Source: Corynebacterium aquatimens
Lineage (GTDB): Bacteria; Actinomycetota; Actinomycetes; Mycobacteriales; Mycobacteriaceae
Assembly: GCF_030408395.1 (NCBI RefSeq)
Contig: NZ_CP046980.1
Coordinates: forward strand, 1,426,001 to 1,490,000
Length of the DNA stretch: 64,000 nt
Reading direction: 5' to 3'
Shown here: piece by piece, positions 17,612 to 26,482 of the stretch
Numbering within the stretch: position 1 is the first letter of the stretch
Layout of the letters: each line of letters begins with the position of its first letter
Notes under the pieces: model-generated
Told to the model about the DNA's origin: nothing
Databases searched by the model: none
The model's input: only the letters and a program-made list of their open reading frames with translations
Program-made: the position numbers and the translations under genes

Positions 17612-19417
17612 ATGCCTTTTTCCCTCCTCTTGGATCACCTGTGGCGCTGGTTAGCCGACACGGGTGTGAACATCGCCATCCTCATAGTCATCGCTTTGCT
17701 CATTCCGCGCGCTGGCCGTTTGGTCAACCGGATGATGGAGCGCAACGTTCAAAACAGCGTAGACTCCGATGACGCGAAATCCAGGCTGGCCATTACCGGC
17801 GTGGTCGTGTACCTCGGCCAGGTCGTTGCCTTCTTCATTGTGCTGGTGTTCTTCCTGCAGCAGCTCGGCTTCTCTCTCGCCGGCGCAGCGATCCCGGCCA
17901 CTGTTGTCTCTGCCGCCATCGGTTTCGGTGCACAGTCCATCATCGCGGACTTCCTGGCAGGCTTTTTCATCCTGACCGAAAAGCAGTACGGCGTTGGCGA
18001 CTGGGTCTCGTTCCAAGGCTCCGGCGTGGACGTGACCGGCGATGTCATCCAGATCACCATGCGCTCGACCCAAATTCGCCAAATGGATCACTCGACGGTG
18101 ACCATCCCCAACTCCACCGCCGCGGTGTGCATTAACGCCTCCAACGTATGGTCACGCGCGCTGGTCATCATCCCGGTTCCTCTGCTTGGTTCGCGCAGCG
18201 CCGAGGAAGTCCTTGCCCGCACCGAGCGCGCGGCACGCAAGGCCATCGCAGATCCAGAAATCAACGAAACGCTCGTCGGCGACCTCATTGTTCAACCGGC
18301 ACTTGACGTTAACCCACCCGCCACCGTGGGCATGCCGTGGACCGTGGACATGCGCATCATGATCCGCGTCAAGCCTGGTGACCAGTGGGCCGCCGAGCGC
18401 GCCATCCGCGTCGCGGTCCTCGACGAATTCTGGGAGGAATACGGCTCCGCCACGACGGTCGATGGCACGCTTGTCGACGATCTGGATCAGGCGTTGGCCG
18501 GAGTAGCTGTTAAGGAGTCGTCGATAAGCGATGAAGGCTCCCCTGAACTCGCGCGGGTGGTGAGCCGCGCCGACGACTCGAAGGTGTCGAAGGAAGACAC
18601 CCCGACGGAGTACTTCCGCCCGGTGTTTGCGCGCAACAACGGCAATTACTTTGAGAACCGCGAGATCAAGGAGCTGGAAGAACTCTCCGCGCAGGACAAG
18701 CAGCAGCCGGTGCCCTACAACGACGGTCCAGGCGCCGATCCGGCAGCCCGCAAGAGCTCGCCGCGCAGTGAAGACGAAGCGGCACGCGACGCGGAAGAAT
18801 CCCCGGAGACCGCCGCGTTCAGCCCGGATGGTGAGCCGCACGAGGAAACACCGCAACCAACGAGCACCCGACGCTTTGCGACGCTGGGTGGGCGCGTGCG
18901 CGCCTCAACGATGGGTCTGCTGGTGACGTTCGTTGGCCTTTTGATTCTGCGCGGGCTGATGTACTCCGACGCCGAGGAAGGCGCAGGCGTACTTGCTCCC
19001 CCACGCACACAAAGCTCGACGGAGGCTCCCGAACCGCTACCCGAATCGGAGCCAGCGAACACCGCCCCCGCGGAACCCGTCGTGTCCCAATACCCGCCGA
19101 CCACCGGCAACTACCCTGACGGCCGCCAAAACAGCGGCGCCAACAGTGGGAACAACAATGGGACCAACAGTGGGGCTAACAACGGGTACAACCAGCAGAA
19201 CCAGCCCCAGAACCAACAACAACCGAACCAACAGCAGAACCAGCAGAACCAGCCCCAAAACCAGCAGCAACCGAACCAACAGCAAAACCAGCAGAATCAG
19301 CAGAATCAGCAGAACCAGCAAAACCAGCCCCAAAACCAGTCGCAGGACCCCGCTGGCGGCGCGGGCCAGAACCAGATCCCGCAGCAGGTAAACCCCCAAG
19401 TCAATCAGAATCAGTAG
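17612..19417 (+). CDS. mscCG: MscS-type mechanosensitive channel, MscCG-like glutamate exporter
   Basis: Inner-membrane channel of the MscS family. Synteny with ilvD and ilvBNC and a long C-terminal extension identify it as the likely counterpart of C. glutamicum MscCG (NCgl1221), the glutamate-efflux channel. N-terminal spans (about 12-30, 65-85, 90-125) include the pore-lining helix region AIGFGAQSIIADFLAGFFIL; the beta and cytosolic domain follows (about 130-285). After a charged linker a further span (MGLLVTFVGLLILRGLM, about 437-453) places the tail outside, as in MscCG. The last ~95 residues are almost pure Gln/Asn/Pro, making it (601) longer than the C. glutamicum protein (533). A TATGCT lies 10 nt before the ATG. 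Confidence 0.88.
   Translation: MPFSLLLDHLWRWLADTGVNIAILIVIALLIPRAGRLVNRMMERNVQNSVDSDDAKSRLAITGVVVYLGQVVAFFIVLVFFLQQLGFSLAGAAIPATVVSAAIGFGAQSIIADFLAGFFILTEKQYGVGDWVSFQGSGVDVTGDVIQITMRSTQIRQMDHSTVTIPNSTAAVCINASNVWSRALVIIPVPLLGSRSAEEVLARTERAARKAIADPEINETLVGDLIVQPALDVNPPATVGMPWTVDMRIMIRVKPGDQWAAERAIRVAVLDEFWEEYGSATTVDGTLVDDLDQALAGVAVKESSISDEGSPELARVVSRADDSKVSKEDTPTEYFRPVFARNNGNYFENREIKELEELSAQDKQQPVPYNDGPGADPAARKSSPRSEDEAARDAEESPETAAFSPDGEPHEETPQPTSTRRFATLGGRVRASTMGLLVTFVGLLILRGLMYSDAEEGAGVLAPPRTQSSTEAPEPLPESEPANTAPAEPVVSQYPPTTGNYPDGRQNSGANSGNNNGTNSGANNGYNQQNQPQNQQQPNQQQNQQNQPQNQQQPNQQQNQQNQQNQQNQQNQPQNQSQDPAGGAGQNQIPQQVNPQVNQNQ
19131..19410 (+). repeat. Gln/Asn-rich low-complexity coding repeat
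   Basis: Irregular repeats of codons for QNQQNQPQNQQQPNQ encode the extracytoplasmic tail of the channel (about residues 507-600). The repeats are imperfect, with period 9-15 bp nested in about 48 bp, and are likely to vary in length between strains. Confidence 0.8.
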
Positions 19418-19482
19418 GTTTAGCTCCCCGATTCGCCACCGCGAATAGGCCCGTACCGCAGGTCTCCTATAGCATGACACCC

Positions 19483-20091
19483 ATGACTTCGACGGACACG
19501 CCTGCTGCACACACGGAAGGACGCACCTTTGCGCCGGACCGAACGCACCTGGTGGCGGTGTTCTTCATGGTCGGAATGGCGCTGATCGGGATTTCCTGGG
19601 CGCCGTTATACCTCGGGTGGATTCTGATCTTCCCGGTGCTGTTCATCATCTGGGTTTTCACGGCGAAAACCCACGTGAGCGACGCCGGTGTGGACATCAC
19701 ATACCTGTTCAAAAAGAACGTCCACATTGACTGGGACGATTTTGAGGGCGTGAGCTTTAGCCGCGCGAGCGCGAACGCCACCACTACAACCGGCGCGCAG
19801 TACCCCATGCCCGGGGTCACGTTCAATTCCCTGCCGGAGCTCTCCGAAGCCTCCAACGGGCGCATCACCGACGTGATCACCGGCGCCGCGGAAGCCGCCG
19901 ACGGCATGATCGAAGTCATTGATCACAACGGCGACGGCGTACTCATGACCAAAGAGGAATACGAACGCCACCTCGCTGCCACTGGCCGAGCCAGCGGCGA
20001 CGAGAATAGCACCAAGAGCAGCACTGACAAGAGCAGCACTGCTCCGAAAAGCAGCAACACTACAGCCACGAACCAAAGCAACAACGATTAA
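19483..20091 (+). CDS. PH-domain membrane protein (CFP-6-like)
   Basis: A 202-residue protein with two adjacent N-terminal membrane spans (LVAVFFMVGMALIGISWAPLY and LGWILIFPVLFIIWVFTA) and then a bacterial PH-like domain (KTHVSDAGVDITYLFKKNVHIDWDDFEGVSF), the arrangement of the mycobacterial low-molecular-weight antigen CFP-6 family. A Ser/Thr/Asn-rich tail ends the protein. I start at ATG 19483 because TAGCAT ends 7 nt before it (leaderless pattern); ATG 19474 is the alternative and would sit inside that box. It lies between mscCG and ilvD, the C. glutamicum order. Role unknown. Confidence 0.82.
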   Translation: MTSTDTPAAHTEGRTFAPDRTHLVAVFFMVGMALIGISWAPLYLGWILIFPVLFIIWVFTAKTHVSDAGVDITYLFKKNVHIDWDDFEGVSFSRASANATTTTGAQYPMPGVTFNSLPELSEASNGRITDVITGAAEAADGMIEVIDHNGDGVLMTKEEYERHLAATGRASGDENSTKSSTDKSSTAPKSSNTTATNQSNND

Positions 20092-20103
20092 GGAGTGACC
20101 TCT

Positions 20104-21960
20104 GTGTCCAACGCGATTCCGCTTCGATCCCGAGTCACCACCGTCGGTAGGCAGGCCGCCGGCGCCCGCGCCCTGTGGAAGGCCACGGGCACGAAGGACA
20201 ACGAGTTCGGCCGCCCGATCGTAGCGATTGTTAACTCCTACACTCAGTTTGTGCCGGGCCACGTCCACCTGAAGAACGTGGGCGACATCGTGGCCGACGC
20301 GGTGCGCGAAGCCGGCGGAATCCCCAAAGAGTTCAACACCATCGCCGTGGACGACGGCATCGCGATGGGCCACAGCGGCATGCTCTACTCCCTGCCCTCG
20401 CGTGAAATCATCGCGGATTCGGTGGAGTACATGATCAACGCCCACACCGTGGACGCAATGGTGTGCATTTCCAACTGCGACAAGATCACGCCAGGCATGC
20501 TGAACGCCGCGATGCGCCTGAACATCCCGGCCGTGTTCGTCTCCGGCGGCCCGATGGAGGCCGGAAAGGCCGTCGTTGTTGACGGCGTTGCCCAGTCGGG
20601 GGAAAAGAAGACCAACCTGATCGACGCTATCGCCCACTCCGCCAACGACGCGGTGAGCGATGAAGACCTTGATCGCATCGTCGAATCTGCTTGCCCCACC
20701 TGCGGTTCCTGCTCCGGTATGTTCACCGCGAACTCGATGAACTGTCTCACCGAGGCCCTTGGTCTCTCCCTTCCGGGCAACGGCTCCACGCTGGCGACCC
20801 ACACCGCGCGCCGCGCCCTGTTTGAGCGCGCCGGTCACGCGGTCATGGACGCAGCAAAGCGTTACTACGGTGAGGGCGACGAGTCCGTTCTGCCGCGCAA
20901 CATCGCTACCCGCGACGCGTTCCGCAACGCCATGGCCCTGGATATGGCCATGGGTGGGTCCTCCAACACGATTCTGCACACCCTCGCCGCGGCGCAGGAG
21001 GGCGAAATCGACTTTGATCTCAAAGACATTGATGAGCTGTCCCACGAGGTCCCGTGCCTGTCCAAGGTGGCACCGAACGGCACTGCCCACATGGAAGACG
21101 TCCACCGCGCCGGCGGAATCCCCGCCATCTTGGGTGAGCTGAACCGCGCGGGCCTGCTCAACACTGATGTTCACTCCGTGGCCTACCGCAGCCTCCAAGA
21201 GTGGCTCGATGACTGGGACATCCGCGGCGGCAAGGCTATCGACGACGCCCGCGAGCTGTTCCTCGCCGCGCCGGGTGGAGTCCGCTCCACCGAAGCGTTC
21301 TCCCAATCCAACCGCTGGGATTCCCTGGATACGGACCCGGTCAACGGCGTGATCCACGACATTGCCCACCCGTTCAGCTCCGACGGCGGCCTGGTGGTCC
21401 TGCGCGGCAACCTCGCTGAGGACGGCGCCGTTTTGAAAACCGCCGGTGTGGAACAAGAACTCTGGGAGTTCTCCGGCCCCGCCCGCGTGGTTGACTCCCA
21501 GGAGCAGGCGGTGTCCATGATCCTCAACCGCGAGGTCCAGCCCGGTGAAGTCGTGGTCATCCGCTACGAGGGCCCAGCCGGCGGCCCCGGTATGCAGGAG
21601 ATGCTCCACCCAACGTCCTTCCTCAAGGGCGCCGGTCTGGGCAAGGTGTGCGCGCTAATTACCGACGGCCGTTTCTCCGGCGGCACCTCGGGCCTGTCCA
21701 TCGGCCACATCTCCCCTGAAGCTGCCCACGGCGGCCTGATCGGCCTTGTCCGCAATGGCGACACGATCACCATCTCGGTCAATGACCGCAAGCTCACCCT
21801 TGACGTCGACGACGACGAATTGGATCGTCGCCGCGAGGAAATGGAAAACTCCGACACCCCGTGGACGCCGAACCGCAACCGGTACGTCACCAAGGCCCTC
21901 CGCGCGTACGCGTCCATGGCCACCTCTGCTGACAAGGGCGCCGTGCGCGAAGTGAAATAG
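20104..21960 (+). CDS. ilvD: Dihydroxy-acid dehydratase
   Basis: Iron-sulfur enzyme dehydrating dihydroxyacids to 2-oxoisovalerate or 2-oxo-3-methylvalerate, the third valine/isoleucine step. At 618 residues it carries the cluster Cys motifs [12 protein letters not shown] and [20 protein letters not shown], plus GDCxxxG-equivalent segments, [19 protein letters not shown] and the C-terminal domain. The start is GTG 20104 (MSNAIPLRS), which has AGGAG (20091-20095) at 8 nt; an upstream in-frame GTG at 20095 overlaps that ribosome site and is unlikely. It sits 12 nt after the PH-domain gene and is separate from ilvBNC, as in C. glutamicum. Confidence 0.97.
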   Translation: MSNAIPLRSRVTTVGRQAAGARALWKATGTKDNEFGRPIVAIVNSYTQFVPGHVHLKNVGDIVADAVREAGGIPKEFNTIAVDDGIAMGHSGMLYSLPSREIIADSVEYMINAHTVDAMVCISNCDKITPGMLNAAMRLNIPAVFVSGGPMEAGKAVVVDGVAQSGEKKTNLIDAIAHSANDAVSDEDLDRIVESACPTCGSCSGMFTANSMNCLTEALGLSLPGNGSTLATHTARRALFERAGHAVMDAAKRYYGEGDESVLPRNIATRDAFRNAMALDMAMGGSSNTILHTLAAAQEGEIDFDLKDIDELSHEVPCLSKVAPNGTAHMEDVHRAGGIPAILGELNRAGLLNTDVHSVAYRSLQEWLDDWDIRGGKAIDDARELFLAAPGGVRSTEAFSQSNRWDSLDTDPVNGVIHDIAHPFSSDGGLVVLRGNLAEDGAVLKTAGVEQELWEFSGPARVVDSQEQAVSMILNREVQPGEVVVIRYEGPAGGPGMQEMLHPTSFLKGAGLGKVCALITDGRFSGGTSGLSIGHISPEAAHGGLIGLVRNGDTITISVNDRKLTLDVDDDELDRRREEMENSDTPWTPNRNRYVTKALRAYASMATSADKGAVREVK

Positions 21961-22005
21961 TCGCGCGAATACCTGTTCGCCTGCCGAAAGGATCCGTCGA
22001 TAAGC

Positions 22006-23238
22006 ATGAGCTCCTCACGCTTCGGTACGTTCCCCCGTTCGACCAACGCATCCCCGCAGGCGTACAAGGGCCTCGCGGTAGGCTTGATGCTGCTGAGCGC
22101 CCTGCTCGCGGTCATCACGTTTGGCCACATCGTTGCCCTCGCCCACCGCGAGACGCTTCTCGACGTCGGCGTATTCCGCGATGCCGGCCGCGCCTTCCTT
22201 GACGGCGCACCCCTGTATGGTGAGGACTTCCCCACCCGCAGCGGCTTCGCGTTCATTTACCCGCCTTTTGCCGCGCTTTTGTTCGTGCCGCTGACCACCA
22301 CGCCCGAATTTGCGATGGACATCATTTGGTCTTTGTCCATCATCGGCTGCGTGTTCCTGATCTTAGGCATGGCCTGCCACCGGATGGGCCTGCGCCCGTG
22401 GTGGATGTGGGCCGCGGGGCTCACCGGATTCGCGATGAGTTTCGACCCCATCTACATGAACCTGCACTATGGGCAGATCAACATCTTTCTGATTCTGCTG
22501 GTCGCCATGGATGTTTTAGGCTACACCCCGAAACCCATCCGCGGACTGGGCATTGGGGTCGCGGCCGGGATCAAGATCACTCCCGCTGCCTACGCCGTCA
22601 TCTTCCTTGTGCGCAAGGATTGGTGGTCCGTCGCTCGCGCCGCTGGCTTCTTCCTGCTCACCGTCGCGATCGGCTTCGCCGTGCGCCCCGGCGCCTCGAA
22701 GTACTTCTGGACCGAGGAGTTCTTTGCTACCGACCGCGGCGGCGCCCCCGGCTATCCGCCCAACCAGGGCCTGTCCGGCCTGCTCGTGCGCGGCGGCTTG
22801 GACGCTGACACGGTCGCCAGCTTCAGCCCGCTGATCCTTCTGATCTTCGCGGCACTGTCGATCTACATCGCCTACCGCCTTGAACAACACGGCCGCCGCG
22901 TGGAATCCCTCCTCGTTGTGGTCTTAGGCATCGCCATCGGCGGCCCGTTTGCCGTCTCCCACCACTGGGCCGGCGTGGTCTTGGTCCTGCCTGTCATCCT
23001 GGCCGTCAAGGAACACGGCATGCGCCTGCTGCTCATGCTCTTCGCTGGCGCCATCATCGCCCCCGCATACAACCTCTACGTTGAGCAGGACTCCTACCAC
23101 TTCTCCTGGCCCCTGTGGCTTAACGGCAACCTCATCGGCATCACCGGCCTGGGCATCATGGTGGCCTACTTCGTCCTTGTGACCTGGTTCCTCGACACCC
23201 CCAACATTAAAAAAGCCTCCCCGCCAGTCACATCGTGA
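22006..23238 (+). CDS. GT87 (DUF2029) polyprenyl-phosphate mannosyltransferase-like protein
   Basis: A polytopic membrane glycosyltransferase of the GT-C type, 410 residues with about 10-11 spans. The first loop holds the family acidic motif DVGVFRDAGRAFLDGAPLYGEDFP (catalytic Asp of GT87), followed by GFAFIYPPFAALLFVPL, both typical of alpha-1,2-mannosyltransferases that decorate lipomannan/lipoarabinomannan in corynebacteria and mycobacteria. Further landmarks are NLHYGQINIFLILLV and GIAAGIKITP-type VAAGIKITPAAY. Which mannan branch it acts on cannot be told. The upstream gap contains one copy of the iterated 11-mer directly before the ATG (21995-22005). Confidence 0.82.
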   Translation: MSSSRFGTFPRSTNASPQAYKGLAVGLMLLSALLAVITFGHIVALAHRETLLDVGVFRDAGRAFLDGAPLYGEDFPTRSGFAFIYPPFAALLFVPLTTTPEFAMDIIWSLSIIGCVFLILGMACHRMGLRPWWMWAAGLTGFAMSFDPIYMNLHYGQINIFLILLVAMDVLGYTPKPIRGLGIGVAAGIKITPAAYAVIFLVRKDWWSVARAAGFFLLTVAIGFAVRPGASKYFWTEEFFATDRGGAPGYPPNQGLSGLLVRGGLDADTVASFSPLILLIFAALSIYIAYRLEQHGRRVESLLVVVLGIAIGGPFAVSHHWAGVVLVLPVILAVKEHGMRLLLMLFAGAIIAPAYNLYVEQDSYHFSWPLWLNGNLIGITGLGIMVAYFVLVTWFLDTPNIKKASPPVTS

Positions 23239-23280
23239 CTAACAGAGGAGACTCTCAACTAACCCGAGACTATCCAGCGC

Positions 23281-26200
23281 CTACGCGAACGGGTTCACGC
23301 CGGTACCAAACCACCACAGCAGAACCACACCGGCAATGCCCACGACCGCGCCGATCCAGGAACTTACCAGTGGCCGTTTCGCCCATCCACGCGCGAAGTC
23401 CACGCCGTAGCGGCCAGGCCCAGTGAACTGAATCGCCAGCGACAGGCCCAAAAGCACCAGACTCAGCCATACCGTGGAATCCCACGCGAAGAGGTTCAGC
23501 CCAGTTCCTGCCGCTGCCCCCGCGTGCAAAGCACCGAAGCCCGTGGCTATCGTCGCCACCGCCGCAGCCACTGGCGTCACCAGACCGATCAGCAGGAACA
23601 CACCCGCCGCGAGCTGCAACGTCGGCACCGCCACCGCCAACACATCCCCCATCGTGTACCCGTTGTACGCCTCCCGCAGGCCAGCCAGTCCCTCCGAGTT
23701 ACCCAGCCCGAAGAACGCACCCAGCGCCAGCGCGGTCAACGTCCCACCAAGCACGAGCCGCAGCAGCAGCAAACCAAAGTCAAGCGTTCCGCGCCCCGGC
23801 GATTCCACCACAGGAACTTCCCGCACCGGCTCCGCTTCTGGCTCCGGCAGAATCTCCACCGGCGCCGCCTCACCAGCAGGCGCCGGCGCTAACTCAGGCG
23901 CAGCAACGAGCTTTTGCTTATCGACGCCCTCATCACCCGCAACCTCCGACACCACTGCCTTCGGTGCCGTCGGCGCTTCGACCGGAGCCGTCTCGACCTT
24001 TACGTTTTCAACCTCAACTGGCTTGACCTCAACCGTCTCCGCCTGAACCTGCTTGGGCTCAGGCTTGACTTCAGCCTTCTTCGGCTCCGGCTTCACCTCG
24101 GTAGTCTTTGCCGCTTGCTTTTGGGCGGGTTCCTTCCGAACCGTTTTCTTCTTGGGTTCTACCCGAGCAATCTCTTCAGTCTTCGGCTCAGCCTGTGCGC
24201 CCTCAGACGCAGTGTTTACCGACTTCCGAGCACCAACAACCTTCTTCGGCTCAGCCTTCTTGACGTCAGTCTTGGCTTCAGCAGTCCTCTCGGCCGCGGC
24301 CTTGGCTGGCTTCACCTGAGTCTTGGCTTCGACAGTCTTTGTTTCGGTCTTCTCGGCCGCTGCTGGCTTCTCCTCAGTCTGGGCCGCCCGGGATGCAGCC
24401 GCTGCGGCAGCAGCCGTTGCGGCTGGGGTCTTCGGCTTGCCCAGATCGTTCTTGGTCGCTTCCTCTTGCGCGTCGGATTTGACCTCAAGCTTCTTCACCG
24501 AAGGCTGCTGGTTGTCCGCGTCTTTCGACTTAGTGTCGTGATCGCGCGGCGTTTCTTCTTCCTTAGCCGCCTGAGCCTTAGTCGGTTCGAACTTAGGCTT
24601 TGCCGTTTGTTCCTTAGTCGGCTCAGACTTTGCCGTTTGTTCCTTGGACGGTTCGGCCTTCGCTGATTCAGGCTTGTCAACAGCAGTCTTAGCAACCTTG
24701 GCCTTAGCAGCCGCAGAAGCGTTAACTTCTGGTTTCTTCTGTTCCGGTTTCTTCTGTTCCGGTTTCTTTTGTTCCGGTTTCTTTTGTTCCGGCTGCTTCA
24801 CTTCCTGCTTGACTTCAGGTGTTTTAGCCTTCGGCTCATTCGCTTCTGCCTTGGTCGGCTGCTTGACTTCCGGCTTAGCGCTCGCCTCTTGAGCTTGAGC
24901 AGGCTTCTTAACGTCAGCCTGGGTCGCCTTCTTCACCTCGGTCTGAGGTTGAGCCGGTTTCGTCGGCTCAGGCTTCTTGGCTTCTGGCTTCTCGGGCGCG
25001 GGGGTTGGCGTCGGCGGCACCGACTTCGGAACCGGCGTCGGTGCAGGAACCGCACCAGCGCGAGGGGCTGGAGTCACGGAAGGTTTGGGAGCTTCCGGCT
25101 GCGGGGTACGCTTAACCTCCGGCTTCACAGCTGGCTTAGCTTGCGGCTGCTCTGCCTGTGGTTGCTGGCGCTGAGCGTTCGAAGGGCGCGGAGCCTGAGT
25201 TTCCTGCGGAGCTGGACATGAGGGCTGCACGGCCAGCCTTTGCTGCTTGGAGCGTTGGGCTGCGTTCTTCTGCTCAGCGGTACCCTTCCCTGGTTCAGCT
25301 GGTTGGGAAGGAAGGATCTCTACCGGAGCGGCCTTACCGGTACGCGCATAGATGTCACGCGGACGCGGTTTGCGTTCGGTTTTCTCGCCGAACAAACGAC
25401 GATTCATCGGATCCTTAGAAGGCGCATCCTTAGCGTCGGTCTGTGGTTGAGCTTGCGGCTTGACTTGAGTCTTAGGCTCGGCTTGATTCTTAGGCTTGGC
25501 TTGAACCTGGGCTTTGGCCTGCGGGGTCTTGACTTGCGGAGCCTTGTTAGTTTCAGGCTTCGCCTGCGGAGCCTTGTTGGTTTCAGGCTTCGCCTGCGGA
25601 GCCTTGCCGGTTTCGGCCTTGGCCTGCGGGGCCTTCTCGGGCTCATTCTGAGGTGCGGTCTTGGTTACCGGCTGAGCCTTAGCCTCAGGTTTGGCGTTGG
25701 TGGCAGGTTTCGCTGCTTCGTCTGCCTTTTGCTCGGCTGGCTGAGTTTTGGCGTTTGTCGGCTGAGCGTTTGGTTTTGGCTTATTCGGGTCAGCCTTACG
25801 CGGTGCCGTGGTCGCCATTGGGACCCGCTTAGCGGGGTCGGCGTTCTTTGGCGCTTCCTTGCTTGGGGTGTTGCTCGCGTTCTTCGCATCGCTCTTGGCC
25901 GCAGTCTTGGCTTTGCCAGAGTCGTAGGTCGGGACGTCGAGATCATCGAGATCGTCGAGATCCTGGGTGACCGATGCCGCGGGTTTGGTTTCCGGTTTGG
26001 CGGGAGCCTTGGCCGGAGCCTTGTCGGCCGCTTTGTCGGCCGGTTTGGCGGGAGACTTCGCCGCAGGCATGTCGGCGGGCTTCGCGGGCGAAGCGGGCTT
26101 CGGGGTGGTGCCGGGTTGGGCGAGTTTGGGGGTGGGGGCCTTCGGGGTGGCGGGGATCTGCTCGGTGGGTGGCTCGTCGGTGGCGGGTTTTCTCGCCTGG

Positions 26201-26337
26201 GGAGCGTTGGGGGTAGGCGCTGTTGGCTTCGGGGGCGTTGGGGTGGGGCGGCTGGGCGGTTGTGGGGTGTTTACCGCGGGTGAAGGAGCGTCGTTTGTGC
26301 GCCGACCGAACCTGCCGAAGAAGCCTTTTTTACTCAT
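23281..26337 (-). CDS. DoxX-family membrane protein with very long charged N-terminal region
   Basis: A 1018-residue protein. The last ~160 residues form a DoxX-like four-span domain (FGLLLLRLVLGGTLTALALGAFFGLG, VLAVAVPTLQLAAGVFLLIGLVTPV, AAAVATIATGFGALHAGAA, TVWLSLVLLGLSLAI) plus one more span near the end. The first ~850 residues are Lys/Ala/Pro/Glu-rich low complexity with short repeats (four consecutive QKKPE at about 515-535, PETNKAPQAK, KSEPTKEQTA), predicted disordered and probably cytosolic. DoxX proteins elsewhere are 120-180 residues. Corynebacterial relatives with shorter charged N-termini are known to me only generally. The single long open frame in repetitive DNA argues that the region is maintained as protein. 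Function unknown. Confidence 0.8.
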   Translation of the reverse strand: MSKKGFFGRFGRRTNDAPSPAVNTPQPPSRPTPTPPKPTAPTPNAPQARKPATDEPPTEQIPATPKAPTPKLAQPGTTPKPASPAKPADMPAAKSPAKPADKAADKAPAKAPAKPETKPAASVTQDLDDLDDLDVPTYDSGKAKTAAKSDAKNASNTPSKEAPKNADPAKRVPMATTAPRKADPNKPKPNAQPTNAKTQPAEQKADEAAKPATNAKPEAKAQPVTKTAPQNEPEKAPQAKAETGKAPQAKPETNKAPQAKPETNKAPQVKTPQAKAQVQAKPKNQAEPKTQVKPQAQPQTDAKDAPSKDPMNRRLFGEKTERKPRPRDIYARTGKAAPVEILPSQPAEPGKGTAEQKNAAQRSKQQRLAVQPSCPAPQETQAPRPSNAQRQQPQAEQPQAKPAVKPEVKRTPQPEAPKPSVTPAPRAGAVPAPTPVPKSVPPTPTPAPEKPEAKKPEPTKPAQPQTEVKKATQADVKKPAQAQEASAKPEVKQPTKAEANEPKAKTPEVKQEVKQPEQKKPEQKKPEQKKPEQKKPEVNASAAAKAKVAKTAVDKPESAKAEPSKEQTAKSEPTKEQTAKPKFEPTKAQAAKEEETPRDHDTKSKDADNQQPSVKKLEVKSDAQEEATKNDLGKPKTPAATAAAAAAASRAAQTEEKPAAAEKTETKTVEAKTQVKPAKAAAERTAEAKTDVKKAEPKKVVGARKSVNTASEGAQAEPKTEEIARVEPKKKTVRKEPAQKQAAKTTEVKPEPKKAEVKPEPKQVQAETVEVKPVEVENVKVETAPVEAPTAPKAVVSEVAGDEGVDKQKLVAAPELAPAPAGEAAPVEILPEPEAEPVREVPVVESPGRGTLDFGLLLLRLVLGGTLTALALGAFFGLGNSEGLAGLREAYNGYTMGDVLAVAVPTLQLAAGVFLLIGLVTPVAAAVATIATGFGALHAGAAAGTGLNLFAWDSTVWLSLVLLGLSLAIQFTGPGRYGVDFARGWAKRPLVSSWIGAVVGIAGVVLLWWFGTGVNPFA
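24731..24790 (-). repeat. Four 15-bp tandem repeats (QKKPE)
   Basis: Four head-to-tail 15-bp units (first two identical; last two identical with one C to T change) encode QKKPE pentapeptides inside the DoxX fusion protein. They are spacer-less, so not a CRISPR. Confidence 0.9.
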
Positions 26338-26416
26338 AGGGATAATTTAGGCCAGCGGGGTGGTAGATCGCCTGACCTGAGTCGGCGTGGCAGTCGGTTT
26401 TGTCGAAACAGGATAA

Positions 26417-26457
26417 GGGCGGGTGCGGTCCTTAAGTAGGGAGGAACGCACCCGCCC
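26417..26457 (-). terminator. Hairpin downstream of gatB
   Basis: GGGCGGGTGCG (26417-26427) and CGCACCCGCCC (26447-26457) form a perfect 11-bp stem, 26 nt past the gatB stop. The T-run is weak. Confidence 0.65.
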
Positions 26458-26482
26458 CGTGGCGGTGAAGGAGGTAACGCGG

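Noticed and set aside
19606..21609. 667-residue minus-strand open frame over ilvD
   Set aside because: Antisense shadow of ilvD, His/Asp/Val-rich with no domain; long antisense frames are expected in this GC range.
24731..24790. Regular short repeats resembling a CRISPR or VNTR array
   Set aside because: Units are 15 bp, contiguous without spacers and in frame (QKKPE) within the DoxX fusion gene; no cas genes are present.
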